Shown here piece by piece: positions 1-9,779 of a stretch of 64,000 bases of DNA. Both the position numbers and the translations under genes were made by a program. Position 1 is the first letter of the stretch, and every line of letters starts with the position of its first letter. Where the stretch lies: NCBI GenBank assembly GCA_028554795.2, contig JAPYKE020000266.1, positions 32,893 to 96,892 on the forward strand. The letters are read 5' to 3'. The notes under the pieces are model-generated. The model was not told the DNA's origin, did no database searches, and worked only from the letters and a program-made list of their open reading frames with translations. The DNA is from Sinohyriopsis cumingii. Its lineage: Eukaryota > Mollusca > Bivalvia > Unionida > Unionidae.

Positions 1-188
1 ATGCGAAAAGCGGACTTAAAAAATGTCAATCTAAGTTACCACAGCCTAGCTGTTTGAGATAATATGCAAGAATTTTCTTGTACTGTACTGACACTCCTTT
101 TGCGCCCTTATGTATTAAAAATCATACTCACTATTATCTACTTTAGTCTCACACAAACAATTCAAATAGACAGTTTTAGTGTAGCATT

Positions 189-590
189 TTGCCAGGAGTG
201 CACAAGGAATGTACTCATCGAATAAAACTGACTGCGTGTTTCAGGAAAGGCACAAAACTCCCTGTGCTGTACGGAGAAAGCAATTGTCATGCATTTATTG
301 ATGGGTGTGGGGACTATGAAGAACCACATAATTTTCAAGATCGACCAACTACTTCCCGCTTGTTTCACTGTTCAAGTTTGACACACACTTCGCCCGAGAC
401 CATTATCCTACCAACACCAAGTGTTCAGACAACCGTGCCATCTGAAACACGTACAGTGCCAATGATCAGTTCAGTTCCAGTGACGCAGATTCCATTCGAC
501 AATAGTTCCACTAATCTTACTTCAGAAACGTCAGCAAGCCAAGATAGCGGCAGCCCCGATCAGAGACTCGTCGCCAGTCATAATGATTAA
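189..590 (+). pseudogene. Unrecognised serine/threonine-rich open frame, possible coding fossil (half A)
   Basis: A 133-codon frame opens at a TTG, not an ATG, and ends at 588-590. Its second half is rich in S, T and P. It is open in all complete copies (13484-13885, 26613-27014, 39911-40312, 53211-53612), which means little because the units are nearly identical. More telling is half B: the same frame is readable over 5893-6190 with high similarity, and the length difference between the halves near 407-424 is 18 nt, a multiple of three. Half B has a stop in the first part and shifts frame near 6193. I do not recognise the protein. A decayed exon or an old element ORF are possible; chance is not excluded. 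Confidence 0.3.
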
Positions 591-639
591 AATAGTACTA
601 TTTGTATGGCAACCCCATTAAATATTATATATACTGATC

Positions 640-1222
640 CGACTGCGTCGGTGTTGACCATTTAGGGTTTAGCCTTCTCATTTAGGTACTGTTACTCATA
701 ATCCTATAGACAGTTTTTCATAGAGTGCAAATTATCCTACACGTCACCGCCATTTCTTCCTGAACAAAACTAAGTACCAAAAACATAAATCGTATGCTGA
801 GCCAACAATGTATCCATATATTCCCTCCACCACTCCCACCAACTCAGAATTGCTTATCTTCACATATCCATCAACTAGGTCCTACTAGCCACAACCGCAA
901 AGCAGCTCTCAGACATTTTGTTTGGGATGCGGCGGCCTTCGTTCATCTCGCACAATGGAAGGCGTGCACTGTTTGATTCAAGTGCACATATATTTCCTAC
1001 AAAAGTTAGGTTTCTAGATCGTGTAGGCTTACCATCATTTCAACAACCTATTTCATAGATTTTAGGAGTTTGGCAGTGTGAGCACCATAGTGTCTCAGGT
1101 CATGTCGAACTAAATTTACAACTAGGATGCATTCGCTGGTCTCATTCATTCTGAATGTCGTCAAAGTTTAATATCATATATCGATCCTCAGTATCCAATT
1201 TTCGACTACGTACAAAGCCTAG
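640..1222. repeat. Internal repeat module, copy 1 (half A)
   Basis: This block of about 580 bp recurs at 6350-6890 in half B, and its last 240 bp recur again at 1980-2220. It is followed in both halves by a short piece of the repeat-start sequence (1223-1345 and 6891-6992), so it looks like the end of an older and shorter repeat. No coding frame survives in all copies and I do not recognise the sequence. Confidence 0.75.
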
Positions 1223-1979
1223 ATGTTTGAGATAATATTGAAGAATTTTATTGTGCCGTACTGACACGATTGTGACCATATGTGTTAAAGTCATACGCAC
1301 TATTATCTACTTTAGTCTGACACAACGCAATTAATTAAATTGACAGTTTTAGTGTATCATTTTATCTAGAGTGCACAAAGAATGATCTCACTGAATAATA
1401 CCGACTTTGCTTTCTCTTATGGAAACGCACATCACTCCCGAGCTGTACGGAGAATACAAGTGTCATTGATGGGTGTGGAGAAAATAAAGCAGTGAGAAAA
1501 TTCTAGCTCTGGCATTCGAGCCAGTGTAAGTCCACAAGACCGATCTTTCAGCCGATGTAGGGGCACGTTTAAGACGTGAGAACGGAGCGCAATGGTGGTA
1601 TTGTGTTGAAAGAAAAGAATATTTATAAACTGAGGTCACGAATGGACGATACTTCGTGTCGAATACAAGTATTACAATGAGTTATGGATTAAAATTCGTT
1701 GTGTCACATACGGATCAGCTCTACGCGTAAAACAGGACATTAGTGAGTTCCAGTTTCACTGAGATGACAAATAAACTGAGCAATGGAAAAGAAAAATCAA
1801 TAATTAGGACAGAAATTACTTTTTAATAACCTTATTATTTCATGACTGCTTTCATTGTCATTGAGACTGCATGCATTATTAGTGTCTTAAATTTTTAAAT
1901 GTTATATTATTTGTATACTTTGCTTTTTTCAGCTTATTTTTGGCTTCGTTCTTATAGTGGTTTGTTGTCCCCCCCGCTC

Positions 1980-2220
1980 CCCATCTCAACGTTTATTTCC
2001 TACAAAAGTTAGACTTCTAGATCGTGTAGGCTCATATTCACTTCAACATTCTATTTCTTAGATTTTCGGAGTTGGCAGTGAGCATCATGTTGTCCCAGGT
2101 CATGTCGAACTAAATTTACGAATAGGGTGCATTCGTTGGTCTCATTCATTATGTCTGTCGTACCAGTTTTATATAATATGTCGATCCCCAGTATCTAATT
2201 TTCGACTACGTACAAAGACG
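1980..2220. repeat. Internal repeat module, copy 2 (half A, partial)
   Basis: These bases match 980-1222 and 6664-6890, including the shared stretches around the GATCGTG and CATGTCGAACTAAATTTAC words. The copy is preceded by 1750-1975, which half B places directly after its own module copy. Half A therefore has one more partial module than half B, evidence of a local duplication inside half A or a loss in half B. Confidence 0.72.
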
Positions 2221-2599
2221 TCTTAGATCTCGATGGGCAGATACACTCGTTATAAATCTAATACACAGACCGACCGAGTTAGTGTGTGGTGTTCACACCA
2301 TTGCTGTTCTCTCAAATACCATTTCATCAATGAGAAAATTTCCCAATTTAACAACTATCTTACTTGTACCTTCACATAGCTAGCTAAAAATTCCCAAATT
2401 ATTCCCGCTCGTATAACCGTAGCAGTTTCAAACAGAATTTACATTCCAATAATCAATCTCAACTCCATCACTAAGGCATAAACTTGTCAAAAACGTATTG
2501 TCGTCTTCTGATGCACTTCATCCTCACGCCATATTTACCACTGCGGTTTATAATCATTCTGATTCCCATGTCATAGATCCGCAATGAAATTAGCCACAA

Positions 2600-3650
2600 G
2601 AAAGATTGGTTTTGGTTTAGTTTAAGTGTTATTTATATTTACAATGCTAAAGATATCAAATGTGGAGTTTGCCAGAAATTCTCAATAGAGCAAGCTTTAT
2701 GAAAGTAAGGTTCTTTTGCTCTTCACTATCAAACACCTTCATTGTGTCAAAAAATGCGGCATAGACTTTTGATTCCAGGTTAGTGAAGTTAGCATTGCGT
2801 AAGATAAACTATGCCGTTTATGCAAGCCAGACTGTTTTGAAGCTCCGCTGCTGTGTATTTGAAACATTTAACATTTTTGTTTTGCGCTTTGTAATGAATC
2901 TAATATACACACATTTTTTAAATACTTTGTACAAAACGGCTGATAAAATTACAGCCTATAGTAGATAGAGACATTTTTACACTTCTTGTCCGCCTTTGTA
3001 GACTGGTACAATTATGCTTACCTTCAAGACAGATGGAAGATAAGTATTTAGTATCACACCGAATAGATTTGTAATAATTTCTATCAGTTGTTAGCTCGCG
3101 TATATGTTATGCTCGCACTGTATAGCATATATCCCCATTGTTTCACCGAGCTTAAGTTGTATTATGAATGCTTCTATTTAGTGACATGTAATATTGTCAG
3201 TCAAAACAGACACTTTAAAATGGGTTCCTTTGTTCGTTGCAAGGGTAGGAAATGGAGTATTTTCTGGGGTGCATAGATTATTGATATATCTGACATTATG
3301 TTAGCTGCCTATTGTGCATTGGATGTTGTTTCAAATTTCAATCCCAAACAGCTTTTTAAGTTTTTGTTGTTTAATATAACAGAAGTTTCTAATATCTAAC
3401 AGCATATTCAACTATGTTATTAAACACTCTATCTTCGTACGTATTGATAGCTTGCCCTTGATGTTATTTTACATTCTCCCTTGCCAATCTTCCATTGATT
3501 GTAGGTTACATACCTTAGTCACCTGTGTCTCCCATCTTCAATCCATCTCCTTCTAAACTATATAGCCCTTTCATGTGCTTCATGAATGTCCTTTGACCAA
3601 TAAGGTTTTAGTTGAATACGGATTGTCTTTCAAGAAGTTTTTGTTAGAGT
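2600..3650 (-). mobile_element. Old LINE remnant, reverse transcriptase fragment (half A, unit 1)
   Basis: Reading the minus strand from 3650 down to 2600 gives a broken but ordered non-LTR reverse transcriptase. A peptide FRRRWIEDG lies near 3558-3532. The segment KLGKAMGIDGI can be partly recognised around 3150 when both halves are compared. Next comes VSIIVPVYKGG near 3035-3000, then KVFKKCVYIRFIT near 2920-2885, then FFDTMKVFDS near 2765-2735, which corresponds to the first catalytic aspartate region (FDxxKAFDS), followed by a KLALLRISGKLH segment. Several stops and frameshifts interrupt it. It differs from the plus-strand L2/CR1 element and is far more decayed. The clade is uncertain; an RTE-like or jockey-like LINE is possible. 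Confidence 0.68.
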
Positions 3651-3803
3651 GGCTTTTTTTCAAAAGAGTTTATTATTTAACTCTTCTATTTGTTTTGGCA
3701 TCAACTGGATTGAATATAATCATTTATGTAATCTTTCGTCAATCTCTAGTTGGTAAGCCTTCTTGTGTCAGCTGTGTGCCATTCGAAGGAGAGTATGGAC
3801 ATG

Positions 3804-3882
3804 TATCTCTTCCAGTCGCTAGGTATTTCAATTCTCTCTATATATTAGAAAGAACTGAAATACCTTGTGACGGGAAGAGATA
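3804..3882. other. 79-nt near-perfect hairpin (half A, unit 1)
   Basis: The left arm starts TATCTCTTCC and contains GGTATTTCA. The right arm contains TGAAATACC and ends GGAAGAGATA. About 37 positions pair with roughly four or five mismatches around a very short AT loop. The half B counterpart (about 12906-12952) has lost most of the left arm. This size is in the range of a microRNA precursor or a tiny foldback element, but expression cannot be seen from sequence. Confidence 0.75.
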
Positions 3883-4363
3883 GGCTTTTATTGTGATCTA
3901 GCCCCAAATTTGTATCCTGATTTGTTAAGACCTGGCACACTGAAACAAATGTTTGCCAACAAGAATATCGTCAAAAGATAGTTTAAAGTGTCCAATATAT
4001 GTAACTCTGTCCTTTGTTCAAATTTGTCTTCTTCAGAGCCACTAAGTTATTTGTGTCAATAAAGTTTGTAGCATGAGCACCAAGAATGGAAAATTTCATC
4101 GTATCTCATGCGTATTACATCGCCAAGTGAAGCATTATACTCAAACAGGGACTCCAGAATGTCAATACATTCTTGGAAGAAATGAATGTTGTGATCTGCA
4201 GGAAGATAAGCACCAAAATACGAAATGCGGAGTTTTGCCTAAAAGAGTTATTCTCAGGTCAGTTAGCACGATTCGGTCGTTACCACAACCTAGTTATTTG
4301 AGATAATAGGAATGACTTTTCTTGTATCGTACTCCCAGCGCTTTTTTGACCTCCTGTATTTAT

Positions 4364-4490
4364 AGGTTACTGTATTTGTATGGGAAAATATCAACGAGAT
4401 TTTCGGATGGAGATACTGCACGACCTTGGGAGCGCTGTATATCCATCCGACAAAACGAGTTCATATTTTTCCATACAAATGCAGTAGCCT
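4364..4490. repeat. 127-nt foldback, possible MITE (joining segment, unit 1)
   Basis: Two arms of about 53 nt, starting AGGTTACTG and ending CAGTAGCCT, are inverted copies of each other with a handful of mismatches and about 20 nt of loop. The arms share TTTGTATGG and CGGATGGA words. The flanks read ATTTAT on the left and TTTTATT on the right, too simple to call a target duplication. It begins at the point where the third repeat start breaks off, so it may mark an insertion. Assignment to a DNA transposon family is not possible from the sequence alone. Confidence 0.68.
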
Positions 4491-5284
4491 TTTTATTATA
4501 TGCTCATTTTCTTATTCTACTAAAGACATTATTATGTAAACAAAAATACACTACACGAAACAAAGTAACTGAATATATGCTGTATACCATACTAAATACA
4601 CAAGCGCAGATTCATCATTATACAACAACACTATTATTAGTGCGCACTTGACTCCGCCAGGATAAATTTGAACTTTGTCGTGTGCCAGACAGAACTTTCG
4701 AAAGAAAATGAAATTTTGGTCTACTTAAAATTGAAATTTGGAGTCATGTCGTGAATGAATGTGCAGTAGAGCAACTTTTCTATTTGATCTGGAATGAATA
4801 GATTTTGGTATTTTTGTCGTTTCTGTGAAATTTCGTGATTATGGACTGGATTTATGTACCAATTCTACATGAAGTTCATTGGATTTCATTGGAGATAGAG
4901 CAGCGTCTTGACATCGGCAAGTGTGTTTCTGTTTTGCCATTGAATGTTTGAAATCATAATGTGGGACAAATATGAAGTCATTCAATTTCAATTATCAAAT
5001 AGACGATATGAAATCTAAAGTTTATTTCATTTTGAGTACAGTCAAGAGGATGTAATTGCACTTGGAATATAGTCGAAATTACTGTACGATTTCGAAATGC
5101 GTTATCAAGCTTGAGATCCCACGACATGGCTCATGTAATTCGGATTTACAGAACTAAGAAAGTACATTTTGAGGAAATTCAGAATGTAAAACTGTAAGTA
5201 TAGTTTTGTAATTCTTATTAGCAGCTAAAGAAAACAGTTTATGCCTTGTAACTTGCATGTTATTTGTAGGTACCCACCTATTTT

Positions 5285-5479
5285 ATGACATCTAGCGTCT
5301 ATCGCGAAAATCCGAAACATTGTATCATAAAAGCTAACACGGAATGTAGCAAAGCAGATGGTATGTGGCAGTCCACGAAACAGCTATCTTTTAGTTCATT
5401 CAGAAACAAATTTAATCAACCAAACGTAAAGCGTATGCTTACACGACTGTATATGATTTGTTTACAAAGTAGTTCCTAA
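5285..5479 (+). other. Short open frame after a possible 76-nt intron (joining segment)
   Basis: A 64-codon frame starts at ATG at 5285 and shows no recognisable domain. Just upstream a good donor word, ACT|GTAAGT, at 5194 and an acceptor, TTATTTGTAG, ending at 5269 would define a 76-nt intron. The frame is unchanged in the other units (18574, 31709, 45007, 58307). Evidence for a gene is weak. Confidence 0.2.
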
Positions 5480-5483
5480 CACA

Positions 5484-5867
5484 CTATTGGGCACACGTAT
5501 CCTGGACATGAGTGCAATATGGAGGTATGCAATATCGTAGAATATTGAAAGATTCTGACAATGTATATCTCATGCGCATTACATCGCCAAGGAAATCATT
5601 ATATACAAACGGGGACTCCAGAATCTCAATACCTTCATGGAAGAAATGAAGGTTGTCATCCCAAGGAAGATAAGAACTAAAATGCGAAAACCGGTTTAAG
5701 ATTTGTTTAATTCTTTGTTTAGTTAGCACGATTCCGTTCTTACCAAAGCCAAGTTGTTTGAGATAATATGCATGAATTGTTTTGTACCGTACTGACACCG
5801 CTTTTGCGACCTTATGTATTAAAAAGTCATACTCACTATTATCTACTTTAGTCTCACACAAACCCAT
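5484..5867 (-). other. Unrecognised 127-codon minus-strand open frame at the start of half B
   Basis: This frame begins at ATG at 5867 and is open in all five units (18773-19156, 31908-32291, 45206-45589, 58506-58889). It crosses the repeat-start sequence, and related peptides can be read on the minus strand in the other repeat-start copies: a DDNLHxFxE...IDILES...LGDV pattern near 13290-13175 and a similar one near 4225-4095. Those copies are not open over the full length. No domain is recognised. It could be the fossil of a minus-strand coding sequence or an accident of an AT-rich repeat. Confidence 0.25.
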
Positions 5868-6349
5868 CCAATTAACAGTTTTAGTGTAGCATTTTGCCAG
5901 CAGTGCACAAGCAATGTGCTCACCGAATAAAACTGTTTGCGTGTTTTAGAAAACGCACAAAACTACCCGTGCTGTACGGAGAAAGCAATAGTCATGCATT
6001 TATTGATGGGTGTCGGGACTTTTAAGAACCACATAATTTTCAAGATCGACCAGCTACTTGCCGCTTGTTTCACTGTCCAGTTTCGACACACACTTCGCCC
6101 GAGACAATTATCCTACCAACAGTGTCATCTGAAACACTTACAGTGCCAATGACCTGTTCAGTTCCAGTGACGCAGATTCCATTCGACTATAGTTCAATAA
6201 TCTTGCGCCAGCAACACAAGCAAGCCAAGATAGCGTCAGCCCCTGTGAGAGACTCATCGCCAGTCATAATGATTCAAATGTACTCTTTTTATGGCAAAGC
6301 CATTAAATATTACATATACTGCTACAACTGCTTCGGTGCCAAGAACATT

Positions 6350-6890
6350 TGGGGTTTAGCCTTCTAATATAGTTAATATTACTCTTCATCCTATAGACAG
6401 TTTTTCATAGAGTGCCAATTATTCTATACATCACCGCCATTTCGACCTAAACAAATCTAAGTACCAACAACATAAATCGTCTGATTAGCCAACAATTTCT
6501 AAAAATATTCCCTCCACCATCCCCACCAACTAAGAATTGCTTATCTTCACATATGCATCAACTAGGCCCTACTAGCCAAAACCGCAAAGCAGGTCTCAGA
6601 CATTTTGGTTGTGATGTGGTGGCATCTCGAACAATGGAAGGCGTGCACTGTTTGATTCAAGTGCACATATTTCCTACAAACGTTCGTTTTCTAGATCGTG
6701 AAGGCTTAAATTTACTTCAACATCCTGTTTCTCAGATTTCGCAGTTGGCAGTGAGCATCATAGTGTCACATATTATGTCGAAATAAATTTACGAATAGGA
6801 TGCATTCGTTGGTCTCATGTCTGGTATGTCGTACCAGTTTGATATCATATATCGATCCTCAGTATCGAATTTTCCATTACGTACAAAAGC
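6350..6890. repeat. Internal repeat module, copy 3 (half B)
   Basis: This is the half B counterpart of 640-1222, collinear with small indels. In unit 5 the corresponding copy (about 59372-59914) has changes near 59693 and 59778 that match the half A version rather than the half B version of the other units. Confidence 0.74.
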
Positions 6891-7795
6891 CTAAATGTTT
6901 GAGATAATATTCAAGAATTGGCTTGTACCGTACTAACACCGCTTTTGCGACCATATGTATTATAGTCATACTCACTGTTATCTACTCTAGTGGGTTCTAA
7001 TTACAATGAGATGACAAAAAACTGAGGAATGGAAAAGAGAGTTCAATAATAGGACAGAAATTAATATTAAATAACCATATTATTTCATGACTGCTTTCAT
7101 TGTCATTGAGAATGCATACAAAGTTAGTGTTATATGTCTGAAAATGTTATTTTTTAAAAAATATTTTGTACTTTGCGTTCTACAGTGGTTTGTTGTTCAC
7201 CATCTCAACTTTCTGAACGTAGAGTGTTCTTGGCATAGTGTAGCTTGTATAACCGTCGTTTGAGGTTTACAATGATTTTTCGGAATGGCTTAACTTGTGT
7301 TTAGATATATCAGTAACTACTAGTAAATTAGTTGCACAGAGTGCGCAGGACATTATGACCATTCTGTTCCAAGTAAATAAATCCATTATCAGGCATTAGA
7401 ATAAGAAAAAAACAAAACTAGGCAAAGTTCACAACTTGCTTGCTTGTGAGTGAACAGCACATTATCAACATACTAACAAATCACTACCACTCAATATCAT
7501 ATTTGCTTATGTTTCGCATATTATGAGTGACAACGACCATGATCTACAATGTAATATTCTTTGCCATCGATATTGTAGTCATCATAGTTATTTTTGTAGC
7601 TTGTTTCACCGTATAAATGTGAGTTTCTGACATGATAGTTACTTTACCTATCTGAAGCAGGTACTGGAACATCCCTTTTAATTGAACACTTTCATGTGTA
7701 ATATCTTGAACGAAGGCTGGGTTTTTCTCAAATGAAATCTGCATTTTCTACAATTGCAAGCTTATCGGTAGGAATAGTTATCTTTACAATGATGT

Positions 7796-7825
7796 TTTCT
7801 TTATTTTTTTTTATTTTTTTTTTTG
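7796..7825 (-). repeat. Variable T-rich run, possible A-tail of the old minus-strand LINE
   Basis: T tracts broken by single A or C bases vary between units: an A interrupts in units 1, 3 and 4, unit 2 has one long run at 21091-21112, and unit 5 has C interruptions at 60819-60842. On the minus strand it is A-rich and lies downstream of the RT remnant of half B. Its origin as a poly-A tail is inference. Confidence 0.45.
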
Positions 7826-7999
7826 TTCAAACCAAATTTTTGAAGTGGTATTTGTGAAGAATTCTGTATGTTCTTATACGTCTGGGATAAATTTCATTTG
7901 TTTCGTGCGGTCATTCCTGCAAAGAAAGGTATACATTCTCATTATAAAATAGTCTTTTACACAAGTTATTCTAAGGCGTATGACTTAATTCTGCAAAAA

Positions 8000-9236
8000 A
8001 TTTCGTGTATCAATTTCAGGGACATTTCTGTTTGGGCCAATGGTCCACTTGAAATTGCTCTGTCTCTCTGATCTGTCTGTCTCCCTTGAAGATGACAATA
8101 CAACTCTTGCTTTTATTGACTTTTAAGATCCGTGCAGAAAAGTGGGATAACAAGCATTGATTGCAAAACTGGAAGGTATTGTAAGTTCACAGGGTGATAT
8201 CATCAAGAAGAAATTGATCTTACGGTTAACATATCATACCCGGTAGGGAAGCTTAGAAAGTGCACCGTCTTGACGGACACCTTACCTGATTGGTACAGGC
8301 TCAAATTTAGTGCCATTAATAGTCACAGTTCTATAGATATCATACAATATCAAACCTCTTCATTATGTCCAAAAATACAGCATACACTTGATTCTAATTT
8401 CAGTTAGTCAAGATCGCTTTGTTTTACGCTAGATTATGCCGTTTATGGAACTCCCTTTTGTAAGCCCCGTTGCTGAGTATTATGAAATTTAACATTTTTG
8501 TTTTGTACTTTGCAACAAGTCTAATATACACACACATTTCAAATAGTTTGTTCAATACGGGAGGTAAAATTACAGCTCTGTATTTGTAAGGGTTATGTTT
8601 ACACTTTTGTCCTTCTTGATAGATTGCTACAATTTTGCTGACTTTCCACTCAGATTGTACATATTAGTTCCGCGCCGAAAATATTTGTAATAATTTCTGT
8701 CAGTTTTAAACCCGTATCTTTTATGCTCGCACTCTATACCATATATCACTGGTGCTTCATCCCGCTTAAGTTGTATTATGGATGCTGCTATTTTTTAATG
8801 TAAAATTTGAAGTCTACACGGAGGCTTTCCGATCGGTTCTTTATTCGTTGAAGGGCTAAGGAATAGAATGTTTCTTTGGGGTGCATAGGTTTTGAAATAT
8901 TTGGCCAATACTGTTAGCTACCTCTTGTGCGTTGGATGCTGTTTCTCTATCAAATTTCAGTTCGAAAGATCTTTTAGAGATTTTGTTGTTTACAATAACA
9001 TTTTCAAAAGTGTCTAATATCTAACTGCTCCTTCATCTATATTATAAAACACGCTTTCGTCGTACTCATTAATGGCTTGCTCTTTATTTTTTTACATTCT
9101 CTCTTGGCATCCTTGCATTGTTTGTAGTTGTAATCCATCTCCTTCTGAACTATATATCACTGTCATCTGTTTCATGAGCATCCTTTGAACAATTAGGCTT
9201 TGCTTGCAAAGAGATTGTCTTTCTAGAGATATTAGT
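8000..9236 (-). mobile_element. Old LINE remnant, reverse transcriptase fragment (half B, unit 1)
   Basis: This is the half B copy of the minus-strand RT fossil. It preserves a part that half A lacks: minus-strand bases 8337-8240 read VTINGTKFEPVPIR, a stop, then GVRQDGALS. That matches the LINE RT motif in which a short NG-containing strand precedes GVRQGG-LSP. The KCVCILDLLQS segment matches half A. The A-rich minus-strand tract at 7825-7796 may mark the old 3' end, which is inference. The remnant ends about where the L2/CR1 element inserted. Confidence 0.68.
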
Positions 9237-9238
9237 TT

Positions 9239-9249
9239 CAAGATGGCCG
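9239..9249 (+). promoter_or_regulatory. Initiator-like word at LINE 5' end (unit 1)
   Basis: The word CAAGATGGCCG lies exactly where half A and half B stop matching. The same core is known at the 5' end of some animal LINEs, where it binds YY1 and fixes the transcription start. The role here is inference from position and sequence. The identical word is at 22527, 35654, 48961 and 62259 in the other units. Confidence 0.5.
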
Positions 9250-9779
9250 TTATCGCTTAACCGGCATGAAGCAGCCGTTCCGCTTTTTGTGCCGTTTTCA
9301 TGATATATGTGCTTGTTGCCTGTCTTCGTCTGCTTTATTGTGTTCATCATGTATTGACTGTTCAGTTCCTATGTGTTTCTTCATGTCCTTGTTTTGGAAA
9401 CGAGAACCATTAGACTTGTTCTCAGCTGTCTTGCTCCACTGTTACAACTTCCTTTGTTTTCGAATACGTGATACTCGCCAGTCAACCCGTTTATGATATG
9501 ATGGAGCCTCACTAATAACTTTAAATGACCACTCCTTGGCTCTCCACACTACATTGTGGTCTAGACTAAACGAACTGGGACTATATTCATCATTACCTAA
9601 ATGTAAACAAAAACGTTATTTCAAAGGAGGCCGGCGTAGAACAGGAAGAAGAATTCCAATTATCTCCTTTATGCCATTTCCGGCTCAACAATTTAAAAAT
9701 TCGACCGTTAATTTAGATAACCTAATTAAAATCCCTATCGTCAACCTTTGTGTCAACTATCCAAGAGATTTAAATCTTC

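Larger units (their letters stand above)
1..4072. repeat. Half A of unit 1: diverged copy of the ~4 kb ancestral block
   Basis: Half A matches half B (5560-13145) in the same order along most of its length, at clearly lower identity than unit-to-unit identity. Matching landmarks are 1-160 with 5690-5860, 190-590 with 5893-6290, 640-1222 with 6350-6890, 1750-1975 with 7000-7190, 2690-3650 with 8335-9236, and 3660-4072 with 12821-13145. Private parts are 1480-1740 and 2221-2600. Half A also contains a second partial copy (1980-2220) of the 3' part of the 640-1222 module. In the other units half A lies at about 13146-17361, 26275-30496, 39573-43794 and 52873-57094, counting its leading 150 bp. 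Confidence 0.88.
4073..5559. repeat. Joining segment of unit 1: truncated third repeat start plus unique DNA
   Basis: Bases 4073-4345 repeat the start of each half (compare 13147-13295 plus 1-110, and 5560-5815). After that the similarity stops and about 1.2 kb of sequence has no partner elsewhere in the unit. The unique part holds the 127-nt foldback at 4364-4490, then AT-rich sequence in which I recognise nothing from 4500 to 5190, and a short open frame at 5285-5479. The same segment is at about 17362-18848, 30497-31983, 43795-45281 and 57095-58581 in the other units. Confidence 0.8.

Noticed and set aside
660-676. Telomere-like TTTAGGGTTTAG
   Set aside because: A single occurrence per unit, with a changed counterpart in half B (TTTGGGGTTTAG); there is no repeat tract.
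3575-3883. 102-codon hydrophobic open frame that could suggest a membrane protein
   Set aside because: Hydrophobicity follows from T-rich sequence, the frame crosses the 79-nt hairpin, and half B does not preserve it.
4346-5193. Possible gene in the unique part of the joining segment
   Set aside because: Apart from the foldback, only short frames with no coding signature were seen.
9266-9496. Cysteine-rich open frame as a separate small protein gene
   Set aside because: It is in phase with the following LINE frame across one stop and lies inside the element, so it is best read as the N-terminus of the LINE ORF.
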